A DNA stretch of 64,000 nucleotides from Lithospermum erythrorhizon (Eukaryota > Streptophyta > Magnoliopsida > Boraginales > Boraginaceae). The stretch's first letter is position 1. The number at the start of each line of letters is the position of its first letter. Where the stretch lies: NCBI GenBank assembly GCA_019722365.1, contig JADFUC010000250.1:424059-488058 (forward strand), read 5' to 3'. The notes below the pieces were generated by a model. The model was given only the letters and a program-made list of their open reading frames with translations, was not told the origin of the DNA and ran no database searches. A program made the translations under genes and the position numbers. Shown here one piece after another: positions 10,760 through 20,376 of the stretch.

Positions 10760-11570
10760 ATTCGCTCCCCTCGATGTCGAAACATGGGTAGGTCTTCAAA
10801 GCTCTTTAAGGCGACGCATTCCAATACTTTGTATATGTTTCTTGAAAACTGATGTAGGAAGGGTCTTTTTGAATAGATCTGCTACATTATCCCTTTCCGG
10901 CGAATGTCTTTGGGATATCGACCTCTTTTATTCTTTTCGAGGTTAATGAATGAAAGAACTTTTGGGGAATGTGTTTGGTTACGGTACTTTTTAATATAGC
11001 CTTCTTTCATCTGAGTAACACCGCAATGTGTCTTCGCGCCTTGTGTTGGACTCTTGTCGATTGATAAATTTGAGCGTTTCTTGTATATGTTGTGTCGCAG
11101 TCCTGAGCCGTCCAGCGCTCTTTTACTTGCTTCATGAAGGGCAATAACTTCAAAATGATTTGAAGAAGTAGTTAGAATTAATGCATACAGGATCTCAGAT
11201 ATTGCAGTATCACCATATATAAATACATATCGGTATGTGATTTAGCATTATGAATCGACAAATAACTGCGTCTGCGTAACGAAACAAAATTGGTTTTGTA
11301 TTGTTAGAATAAAACAAAGCAGATGGACGTACCTCGGAGATATCAAAATATATGTTTATTCATTTCTAATGTCTCTTTTCCTAGGACATGAACTAAATCT
11401 TGCTAAATTTACTACAAAAACTATATAGGGCCTTGTGCAATTGGCAAAGGTACATTAGTACTCAGTAAGCGCTAAGGTAGAAGACACCGAGCGAATCCTG
11501 CCATTATCTTTCTTAGGTCGAAATAGATCATTTTCACATTAAGTGTTCTACCCGTCATTGGTGTACACAA
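10760..11570 (-). pseudogene. Copia-1 RNase H / pol C-terminus
   Basis: On the minus strand the motif DNVADLFKKTLP (codons at about 10891-10856) followed by IGMRRLKEL is the conserved C-terminus of copia pol. Further upstream on the same strand SSNHFEVIALHEASK near 11160 is the RNase H block SxxxAExIAL-type. The reading frame is broken several times between them. The region ends at the insertion point of the solo LTR (11573), and the reverse transcriptase resumes beyond 14143. Confidence 0.8.
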
Positions 11571-11572
11571 AT
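11568..11572. other. Left target-site duplication CAAAT
   Basis: The five bases CAAAT immediately precede the solo LTR at 11573 and are repeated exactly at 14143-14147 immediately after it. Five-base duplications are typical of gypsy-type integrases. Confidence 0.88.
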
Positions 11573-13092
11573 TGTAATAACCCGTTCGGTTAATTTCGAT
11601 AATAATTTTAATTCGTAAAATTTATTTTGAGCGAATTACATTTATAAATTAGTAGTAGTATGCGGGGAGACGGTCGAATTAAGTTAGATGGATTCGGTCG
11701 CTCGATAGCTTTCGATTAAACTTGATTCGGGCACAAACTGCTAATGCGGTTTTCATGACTTAAGAGTTAAATGTCATCTTCATCCTTATCGTCACAAAAC
11801 ACAAATATCTTCCTCGCGTTCTTTGCATCTTGGCGAGAGCGTGGAAACACAAAACAAGATTTTTCTCTTTCCGTTTCTTCAACTTTGTTGCTAATAAAGA
11901 TTCTCGAGTTGTTGTTAAGGATTCCCAGCATCTTTCCTACAAATTGAGGTATGAAAATAGAGTTTTTAGTTTGATTTTAGGTTCGACTTTTAGGTTGACT
12001 TTTGACATAACTTCCGATTTATGTTGATTCTAAGTTTGTTATGGGTTCTATGATGCGTATAAGTGATGAATTCATGATTTAGAGGTTGTTTGTGATGTTA
12101 TGGTTGAGTTTACTTTTTAGGTTTTCGTTGACTTTCTTAGTTGATATTTTCACAAGACCTTAAATGTATGAGGAAGTTTAATTGGGACCTTAATGTATGA
12201 GAGGTTAAAATTGTGATTTAGAAATTGATTAAAAGTTAGGTTGAAAAGTCACGATTTGTAAGTTGAGTTATAATTGATATTTTTGGAGTATAGGTTGTTA
12301 ATTATAGGCTTGAGGGTTAAATAAATAACATAATTTGATATGAAATGTTAAAATAATAATGTAGATTCTAGGGGAGATCGGATTGGGTTGTCGGCGGGAT
12401 TATTAATTAGTTGTTTTATCCGTCATTTTTTAGACCGTTTAGAAATAGTTCCACTAAGAGTTGGTAATGTCTTCTAGAGCAGGTATTATGGTCTTGATAT
12501 TACTTTACGGGTGTTTTGTTGAAAGGCGTTGATCGTGGAAAAGGTAACACAGTGATTGTGTCATGGCCCCATTTAGCGAGGTGAGTACTTATCTCACGGG
12601 TGTTACTTTCACGTGCCACTAAATTATGTAGACATATTCTTGTAGTATTATTATGTGGTATGATGATGTACGTATCGTTTGTGTTATGATCGTGTAGAAT
12701 GATATACATGTAATGGTTGTATGCGATTATGTGTGATTCATTTGTGTGAGCCATGATATGATTATGTGATTATATTACGTAGCGTTGGTGCTTGAGGTAA
12801 GTAATAGCTTGAACTCCAACTTATATTCGATTTACAGCATACTTCATTTTGTTGTATTTACGTGGCCTTGTCGGTACTTTTGGTATGTTTGTGGCCTTGT
12901 CGGTTGTGTTTGATTCTGATTGTGAGGTGTTTTTAGGCGTGGCAGACCAATGTTGGGAGATGATGGTTGGTTATTGAGAGAGGTGTTGGTTAGAGTTATA
13001 TATGACTTTGAAGTGACTTGAGTATGAGGATTTGACCATGTTGGGATGATTAGGGGTTAGGTGACTCGCTTTATTGCGGGATATGTGGCGTA

Positions 13093-13330
13093 TTGGCCTT
13101 ATACTTCGGTATAGAATGCGGTGTGAGATCTATTTATACTTTCTTTATGTGCATTGTCGGTGTTGGCCTTATACTTCGGTATAAGTCACGGTGGGAGATC
13201 TATTATAAGCTTTGCTATATGCGTGTTGGTGTTGGCCTTATATTTTGGTATAAGTGCGGTGTGAATCTATTATCATTTCTTTATGGGCATTATTTGATGT
13301 TGGCCTTATACTCTGTATAAGTGTAGTGGT
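13093..13330 (+). repeat. Hairpin array of about 69 bp units (copy B)
   Basis: Four units of about 69 bp start TTGGCCTTATACTTCGGTAT. The second unit has a perfect stem CTTATAC over TTCG to GTATAAG, that is C(UUCG)G in RNA. The first has TTCG with a shorter right arm, the third TTTG, and the fourth a short loop. The remainder of each unit (AGATCTATTATA, TTCTTTATGTGCATTGTCGG) matches spacers in copies C and D. Confidence 0.8.
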
Positions 13331-13560
13331 TATTAGCGATTGATCCATTCTGGGTAGGCGGATTGAGTATATGCGCATTGGGGTGGTATATTTGTGTGGA
13401 GATATGGGAGATAGAAGTGATGACTAGAGTTATAGTCGTTGTGGTGCCTCTGTAATTTCATTACGGGTGTTTGTGTGCGATTGAGACACTTACATTATAT
13501 CTTGGCATGTTATACTTCTTTGGAATCTTAGTGTATGACTTTATTAGGTAGTCACGGATA

Positions 13561-13582
13561 TATATATATATATATATATATA
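13561..13582. repeat. TA dinucleotide microsatellite
   Basis: An uninterrupted TATATATA run of about 22 bases lies within solo LTR copy B at the point where other copies have TCACGGATAT followed by non-repetitive sequence, so it expanded after insertion or in this lineage. Confidence 0.8.
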
Positions 13583-14147
13583 CCGTGAATTTATTCATGT
13601 TAAGAAATTTATTATAATATTATTAAATGCCGTTCGTATGGTAAGTTCGCCCCATGTGTTAAGTTTTCACTAAGCTTCGCTGACTTACACCCGTTCGTTT
13701 TGGTGCATTTCATTTGTGTCGGGTTGACAACGTTGAGCCAAGAGGTTGTTGGAGAGTTTGTTCAAGTGGCTAGGTGAACATGGGTGGTGAGGATGCTTGA
13801 TGCCATTTTGATGTGTTGTTATTTGTTTTGATTATTGTACTTTTATTTTCAACTTTAGCACTTGTCGTGATTGTCATTTGTGTCGAATCGTGCCTTCTCT
13901 TTTTCTGCTTGGCATTCTTGTTTATTTGGGATATGTTGTATATATATGGAGTTGGTTGGTTAGATATCACGATGGATTGTAAAATTTTAAAGCGTGTTAT
14001 TAGTTTGAGAATATTAATGGAAATCAAATTTTTGGATGAAAAACGAGTAGTTTTAAGCGAGTAAATCCACCGGTTTGGTGACTCACAGTGTTCGGATTAT
14101 AATGATTCTCACATAGAATGACCGACACAGCAGTAGATTACACAAAT

Positions 14148-15300
14148 GATTAGCTTTATCCGTATTAAACTTTTTAACACTGCTACATATAATTCGATTG
14201 GTGTACTAGTATACCATTTTTGAAATATACTCAGACTACAACTCAAAACAAAACTTAGTCTTTCTCAAATCTTTCATTTCAAATTCCTTCTTTAAGTAAT
14301 CAATTATTTCTTTAATTTCATTATTAGTTCCAATGATATTTAAATCATCTACATGAAGCGGCAATTATTACAAAACTAGATGTTATTTTCTTATAAAGCA
14401 CAAGGGCAAATATGAGTGTTCCATAGTCTTACTTTAAGCAAATATTAAGCAATCTATTATACCATTCGTTCGGATTGCTTTAACCCATACGTTGATCGTT
14501 GCATCTTAATTGCATACATTTCTTTGAGTTTAAATGTTTGAGTATTTTAAATCTTTACGGGATTTTCATATATATTTCATTATAAAGTGTTCAATATAAA
14601 TATGCATAACAACATCCATAAGATGCATATGTAGATTATTAGATACTGATAGACCAATTAAATAACAAAAAGTAATGGCATCCCATGAGAATAAGTTACC
14701 TCATAATCAATTTTGGGTCTTTAAGAAAAACCTTGTGCAACAAGACGAACCTTGTATCTTACAATATCGTTTTTAATTTAGTTTTCTACTTAAAGACCAC
14801 TTATAACCAAAGTTTCATACCTTTAGGGATAATACTTAATAGGCTAAATACTTCGATTTTTTAAGGAATTTTAATTCAGTATCTATTGCATCTTTCCATT
14901 TTGGCCAATCAAGTCGACCTTGACATTCAACCACAGATTTGGGTTCAAGATCATCATTTTCATTCATAATTTCATGCAATGGAGAATACAAATATTTCAT
15001 AAATATCCTTAATTTTCCGGTTCCAAATATTTCCTGTATTAACATAATTGATAGAAATATCGAGATCATTCTTATTTTCAATATCATTTTTAGTGATCTC
15101 ATTTCATAATCTTGTGCTTCTTCAAGAGCACGTTTTTCTATCACGAGGTTATCATTATCATTTAGTGTCTTATCAAGACCACTTTCATTCTTATCAATAT
15201 TTTACGCTTTAGAATTTTTTATCTTTGGAACTGCAATTAAACGCAACTTTTTTAAAAGCGTGCCTTAGATGTACTTGCTACATCATTTTGCTTCAAATTT
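14148..15300 (-). pseudogene. Copia-1 reverse transcriptase
   Basis: On the minus strand DWPKWKDAIDTELKFL (about 14930-14880) is the conserved start of the copia reverse transcriptase. Further on, HVDDLNIIGTNNEIKEIIDY has its double aspartate codons at about 14355-14341, the catalytic YVDD-type box (Y replaced by H). Stops and frameshifts separate the two blocks, so the enzyme is not encoded intact. The C-terminal part was cut off by the solo LTR insertion at 14142. Confidence 0.82.
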
Positions 15301-15899
15301 CAATCGAGCAGGGTATTAATTTGGTACATGTGACTTTGTCATTCTTTACTATCATTAAATAGATCGGCAATTGATTTGCCAAATCTTATATCATCACTTA
15401 CCTTTTCTAACATTTTCTTTTCAAGATTTATTATGTAGGTCACGTCTGATAAAGATGATACATACCGCGTTATATCCTTTTCAAGCTATTTATTTTCTCC
15501 TCTTTTTGAAGGAGGAATAAGCTAAATAAAATCGAAATGAAAATCGACAAACCTTACGAAAAACATCTCACATTAAAAGATTCAAGATATCTAATAATAG
15601 AGGTGACTTCATGCCCTACATATATGCCCAGCCTCTGATTCCATCTTTGTTCTTTGTGGTGGTATTGGTACATAAGCGTCGTTAAAAATCTTTAGAGGAG
15701 AAAATATAAGTTTCTTGACCAATTTGAGATAAGGTATTTTATGATTAACACTTGGTCTTAAACAAATATGTAAATTGCATGACCCATCTGATGGTAATTT
15801 TGTTCTATAATTGCTCCCAGTAGTGCGATATCTTGCGTTTAATTAATGATTAAGCTAAACCATTTTGTCATTTTGCTACGAGCATGATGTTCGATAATA

Positions 15900-16130
15900 A
15901 TTTCATTGACTAATATAGATAGCAGTCTTAAATTCACTAGCATTGTGGGGTAACTTTCTTTATTGTATAATCAGGAATTTGTGCTCTTAGTTTGATTATT
16001 TAAGCAAGAAATCTTGCAAATGCCATATCATGACTTGACAATAAACAAACATGTGACCATTTACTAGATGCATCAATTAATACCATAAAATACAGATGGT
16101 TCGAGGCAGGTAGATGGATAGGTCGCGTAT
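15900..16130 (-). pseudogene. Copia-1 integrase core fragment
   Basis: On the minus strand YFMVLIDASSKWSHVCLLSS (about 16090-16030) is the rve integrase core motif of copia elements, including the second catalytic aspartate in LIDAS. It is followed by FARFLA and then a stop. Its position between protease (16.6 kb) and reverse transcriptase (15.1 kb) fits the copia order. Confidence 0.78.
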
Positions 16131-16513
16131 ATCTTGAATTCTTTCAAAAATGCGAGGTGATTCGGCGTGGTTGCATGGTGCGTGCCCTGGTGTGTTTCCA
16201 AGGCAGGCACATGTTGTTATTAATCTTTAAACCTTTCAAAAGGATAATAATGTGTACTTTTCAATTATTTTTTTTCGTCATTGTGGAACAGGGTATTCTT
16301 GATCATGCCACAAAGACATAGCTTTGGGATATTCTTTTATTACTAAATTACATTTCAATTTCATGAATATAAAGTGTAATGTAATCCATAAAGTAACTTT
16401 GGTAGTTTCTTGTGCTTTGCTTCACTCTCCCAAGCACTAGCAATAATACAAATGTATTTCATATTACCTTAGGTGCTCGTTTGAGTATCCTTTTGACGTC
16501 TCATCATTAAAAC

Positions 16514-16735
16514 TCAATGAGTTTCTTTTGAAACTTTAATATCATTAATGACAAGTTTTATCCTATTTGGTAATATGAACATGGCATTACCTGTTCCTTC
16601 AATCAAATCTGCAGGACCTGAAATTGTATTTATTACTCCTTTTGTAGGATTTATGTCAGTAAAGTATTTCTTACTCTTGAGGATCGTGTGGGTAGTTCCA
16701 CTATCTAGAATGCAAATATCTCTAACATGTTCCAT
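16514..16735 (-). pseudogene. Copia-1 aspartic protease fragment
   Basis: A 73-codon frame contains ILDSGTTHTI, the DSG/DTG active-site box of copia proteases, followed by KKYFTDI and a conserved ISGPADLIEGTGNA stretch. Retroviral-type proteases dimerise to cleave the gag-pol polyprotein. This frame is cut from gag and integrase by stops. Confidence 0.82.
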
Positions 16736-17554
16736 GTCTACCTTTCTTAAAATGAAAAAAAGTAGGATTAAAGAGAGAGTAAATCAACATAATATACTTA
16801 ATATTATTAGTTCATATGACAAGCATTACATACTAATGTCACATATAATGTCGAATATATGAAATTAATACTATGTTCATCACATTATTTCAAACATAAT
16901 GTAGTTCATGATATCAAATTATTTCTTAGTCCAAGTTCATCTCGTTTATTATAATAAAGTCTGCCGACCTCAAAGATAGGTAGAGTTATCCTGGGGTTGT
17001 GTTCATTAAAAAGTTAATTTCTTTTCATTTTCCTTTTCACTACGGATGTCTTATATCTTTTACAAAGATATTTTGGCTTCCTATATTTATCCCATCATGA
17101 AGTCTGCTTTGACCTAAAAGATAGGTAAGTCATTCTCGGGGTTCATGTTCATTAAAGTTCATACCGCTTTCCTTTTCCTTTTCCTTACCTGGATGCATGT
17201 CTTTCAAATTACGGCATCCTACATATCTTGGAGGCCCAGACATTTCTCGCGTCTGAAGCATAAATCATCATCATTTTTCTATGAATCTTCTTGGATTATG
17301 CTTTACCCTTTTCTTGTCGATTTGGAGAAATTTTTGAAGTCTATTATAATTCATAAACAAGTCACGACCTCGACCACGAAATTAGTTCTGAATTCTGCTC
17401 GACCATGACCATCAAATTGACTATGACCACCACGCCCTTTATTAAATTGTGTGGTATTAGTAGAATTTTTCTTTTTCACAATGGGGCAGTAGTAGTTTCT
17501 TTTCAAGAATAGTAACACTTTCTTCAAGATTTTCCTATAAACAACTAGAATCTT

Positions 17555-17875
17555 TTATATTCGAGATACTCTAATTTGTGAGCTATCATCAAGATGATGC
17601 TCAATAAATCTTAATACTTTTGCACTTTTGATAGTAAACTTTTGTGAAATTTTCTTCTTAGCTTTTTTATCTTTGTTACCATTGCAAACAACCTTTGTTG
17701 AAGTTCCCGCATTATCACCATCTTGAAGAATTTTCTCAAGTCCCTTGTATTCAAGATATTTTCTTACATTGTCCTTCCAGGACATGTAATTTTCTCCAGT
17801 TAGGCTTAAAGGTTCGAAAAGGTGCTTAAATTCGGTCATGGTTATATCTAGAACACAAACGAACACAATCAGCAT
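17555..17875 (-). pseudogene. Copia-1 gag N-terminus
   Basis: A frame of 106 codons includes LTGENYMSWKDNVRKYLEYK, the typical opening of copia gag (capsid) proteins (L.G.NY..W...M/V...L). It continues with a lysine-rich stretch and breaks off. Its distance from the 5' LTR (about 1.4 kb) reflects an untranslated leader that holds tandem repeats and a MITE. Confidence 0.78.
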
Positions 17876-18598
17876 CCAATATATAAACTATGACGAAAAG
17901 TGTCATTTTATTTAATAACAACAAATACAAAAATCATGACTATATTTTAATCGAAGAAATCTACATCAATGAAATAGTACAAGCTATTTTCAGAAATGTG
18001 GTAAAATGCTAAATACTATGAATGATAGGAAACCTTTTCCCGCATGTTCTTCATGCTTGATAATGGTAATAGAAAAAGAACAATGTGCTTCAGTGATGAA
18101 CACGAGAAAACATTTAGTAGGCTGTGATGTGTATAAATATTTTGAGAAAGTATGGTGAGAATGAAGTATTTATAAGTGAAATTTTGAGAAGTGTCGTTGT
18201 TACCGTTTGAGGATAAGAAAATAATATTGATTTCTTGTGCATTCACAGATTTATGAAATGAGGAGAAATTAAAAATTTTAAGTATGTTAAATATGATGTA
18301 GCCGTTAGAATGCACAAGTTGTAACCCATAATGCATGATCGTGAGATAATACATATGATGAATGAACACATATGATAAGATAATACATATGATTATAACA
18401 AAATAATTCATGCTAATAACAAATAAAATAAGATAACAAAATAGTGAAATAATAATATAAGTGGGGTGTTTTATATCTCCACAATGTAAGATGTAAATTA
18501 AACTCTCCACATGGTATGTAGAACTATATCATGGTGAAGAATTTAACACCTCGCTTTGAATATAAACAATATAATCATAAAAGAGTACCAAAAGTTAG

Positions 18599-18730
18599 TA
18601 TCACTACTCGAAATTATCTTTCGTGATAGATGGAGATTTGAACCTCCACATAATTAGTAAGTTAGCATCACTATTCGAAATTATCTTTCGTGATAAATGG
18701 GGATTTAAACCTCCACATAGTTAGTAAGTA
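18599..18730. repeat. Two tandem copies of about 67 bp in the copia-1 leader
   Basis: The block ATCACTACTCGAAATTATCT through CCTCCACATAATTAGTAAGT is repeated once with few changes (ATCACTATTCGAAATTATCT through CCTCCACATAGTTAGTAAGT). A third weaker piece (GGAGATTTAACTCTCCAC) follows near 18742. It lies between LTR and gag and has no coding role. Confidence 0.8.
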
Positions 18731-18896
18731 AATAAACATGATATGGAGATTTAACTCTCCACTCAAAATAATAATATGCACACTTATTATAGAGGCATTG
18801 ACAAGTTGTCGATTCAGCATAATAATGAATAAAATAACCACTCTACTTATGATTCACTTATTGATTGTCATTTTTTATAACGGGGTAAATCATATA

Positions 18897-19096
18897 CTCT
18901 CTCTCCGTTTCAAAATACATGATCATCTAGAAAAAATTATTTTTCACAATAGTTGATTGTTTACACATTTTTTAATATGCATTTTTGCAAATCGATGTGG
19001 TTTTTACATTTCAATATAGTTTCACAATCACGATATAGGCTTTTCCTTTATATACTTTTCATCCCAAACAATAATTTATTTTTGAAACGGAGGGAG
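18897..19096. mobile_element. Stowaway MITE inside copia-1
   Basis: A 200-bp element starts CTCTCTCTCCGTTTCAAAAT and ends TTTTGAAACGGAGGGAG, flanked by TA on each side (18895-18896 and 19097-19098). The termini are near-perfect inverted repeats of the CTCCCTCCGT class. It lies in the leader of copia-1 next to the 5' LTR, so it inserted after the retrotransposon. Confidence 0.87.
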
Positions 19097-19237
19097 TAAT
19101 AATAATAATAGATCTACGATTATAGAATACTTATATGTTATGGGTTATACATAATGGGGGAAACATATAACAAAATAAATATCAAAGTGATAAGGATATA
19201 GGATATACCTAGTAGTGAGTACTTTCGATAGAGATGA

Positions 19238-19251
19238 TCGTGCTGATTATG
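19238..19251 (-). other. Degenerate primer-binding site of copia-1
   Basis: Next to the 5' LTR the minus strand reads CATAATCAGCACGATC. It matches the initiator-Met tRNA complement (TGGTATCAGAGC plus ACGATC) with a few bases lost. It lies exactly where the primer site should be. Confidence 0.6.
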
Positions 19252-19511
19252 TGTTACGAAAATCGGATATTTAATAGCTCAAACTAATACAATATTATGT
19301 TGTTATTATTACTACTATTTATATTAGATAGAGAGGAATGTAGAGAATGAAGTATAATATATATTGTGAATTTCTTCTGATGCCTCATACAATGCAGGAA
19401 TTAGGGGAGGGGATATTTATAGCATAAATTTTATTAAGAAAACACTATTTAATTTCTCTATTTACCTAAACATATTTCAATAAAAGTGGGTAGCCCATGA
19501 GTTTTACAACA
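19252..19511 (-). repeat. 5' LTR of copia-1
   Basis: A 260-bp terminal repeat with TG and CA ends. Its two outer thirds match 10483-10631, and the middle (around GGAATTAGGGGAGGGGATAT) is absent from the other copy. Confidence 0.85.
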
Positions 19512-19527
19512 ATAGTTTCAATGTTTT

Positions 19528-19786
19528 ACTCCAATAGTATGGAGTATATCATTGTTCAAATGCCAGAAATGGTGTACTATTGACTGTCAGAAATGACAGA
19601 TCATGAAATGGATCTTGATGTTGGACATTTTAATTTTCTAGTTAATGTTCATTTTAAGTGAGATTGTTTCAAGGGCAAAATAGGCATTTGGAAAATTTTG
19701 AATTTTTATTTGACAAAAGTGGAATCTAAAATGGGATCTTCAAATTTGGCAAAAGTGCCTTCAATTTTGGGATGGAGGGAGTAATA
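19528..19786. mobile_element. Stowaway-like MITE inserted in a mariner transposase relic
   Basis: On the minus strand the right end reads TACTCCCTCCATCCCAAAAT at 19786, a Stowaway-class terminus, and the left end reads TACTCC near 19528. The body is not obviously palindromic. The terminus interrupts the mariner transposase frame immediately after WFYMSQESEKY, so the MITE landed at a TA within the coding region. Confidence 0.6.
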
Positions 19787-20095
19787 TTTTTCAGACTCTT
19801 GTGACATGTAAAACCATTTCTCATCAATAATCACGCGATCATCCCAAGAATATCGTTGAGAGAGCTGAACTATTGGTAAGACTTCGTACCTCAAGCATCG
19901 ATAGACAAAAGCGTAATCTAGCTTTTTTATTTTCTTCGATTTATTGCGACTTAATGGCATTTGAACATCGTCTTAGAGCACCCTTTTTGATCCTCCTATG
20001 AAGTACAGTATTTGAAATTTCCAAAGCAATTGATAAGTCCATAATAATTTTACGGTTTCGTAATGGAATTTGTTTCACCTTATTCTGATCAACTT
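19786..20095 (-). pseudogene. Mariner-like transposase relic (N-terminal and first catalytic region)
   Basis: On the minus strand from about 20095, IPLRNRK and the motif TVLHRRIKKGALRR mark the N-terminal helix-turn-helix DNA-binding region of plant mariner transposases. About 90 codons later VIIDEKWFYMSQESEKY contains the first catalytic aspartate block (IDEKWF). One frameshift separates the two. The frame then runs into a Stowaway-like terminus at 19786, and the C-terminal half is missing. The opposite orientation and the different half rule out it being the missing part of the relic at 9.1-9.8 kb in a simple way. Confidence 0.8.
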
Positions 20096-20165
20096 GAATT
20101 TTCCACCAACCCGCTCCACATAATTACTTGAAAATTAACCATATCTCCATTAAAAATGGGAACCA

Positions 20166-20307
20166 ATATACACACACCCAAATAGTGATGTTTACTACTG
20201 AAATGACTATTTTGTTTGTGGATATAATTTTTGTAACTACTACACTTAAAAATAGGAGACAAAATAGTCATTTCACCCCACAATCAAACACTATTTATGT
20301 GTGTATA
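20166..20307. mobile_element. Foldback MITE just upstream of the TPR gene
   Basis: A left arm beginning TATACACACACCCAAATAGT and a right arm ending CACTATTTATGTGTGTATA pair over about 48 bp, including GAAATGACTATTTTGT with ACAAAATAGTCATTTC. The loop is about 40 bases. The element ends only about 70 bp before the first ATG of the TPR gene, so it lies in the promoter or 5' leader. Confidence 0.78.
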
Positions 20308-20376
20308 ACAACTCAGATTAAAAATGAAGAATTTAGGTCTACTCCAAATCTCCATTAAACCCTTACATACCCAAAA

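Larger units (their letters stand above)
11573..14142 (+). mobile_element. LARD-like solo LTR, copy B
   Basis: A 2570-bp LTR begins TGTAATAACCCGTTCGG and ends GTAGATTACA, flanked by CAAAT on both sides. It is inserted between the RNase H and reverse transcriptase sequences of copia-1, so it is younger than that element. It is collinear with copies A, C and D (GTTGACTTTTAGGTTGACTT near 11990, hairpin array at 13090-13330, GGTGACTC near 14075). It holds no protein motif; frames at 11830-12027, 12500-12754, 13093-13320 and 13770-14064 are incidental. The lack of a second LTR or internal region with an intact target duplication indicates LTR-LTR recombination. Confidence 0.88.
10483..19511 (-). 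mobile_element. Degenerate Ty1/copia retrotransposon (copia-1)
   Basis: Two LTRs in the same orientation bound the element: 19252-19511 (260 bp, 5' on the minus strand) and 10483-10631 (149 bp, internally deleted). Both run TGTTGTAAAACTCATGRGC to TAACA when read on the minus strand. Between them, on the minus strand and in the standard copia order, are gag, protease, integrase, reverse transcriptase and RNase H fragments. A degenerate initiator-Met primer site adjoins the 5' LTR and a purine tract adjoins the 3' LTR. A solo LTR (11573-14142) and a Stowaway MITE (18897-19096) are inserted. Stops and frameshifts are abundant, so it is inactive. Outer flanks (GTATT and ATAGT) do not match, so no target duplication is retained. 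Confidence 0.88.

Noticed and set aside
18016..18510. A 164-codon frame on the minus strand with many hydrophobic residues
   Set aside because: It lies in the AT-rich leader of copia-1 between LTR and gag and has no recognisable domain; hydrophobicity follows from AT-rich codons.
9125..20095. The two mariner relics as halves of one transposon split by copia-1
   Set aside because: They lie on opposite strands and the gap holds other insertions; a simple split would keep the same orientation.
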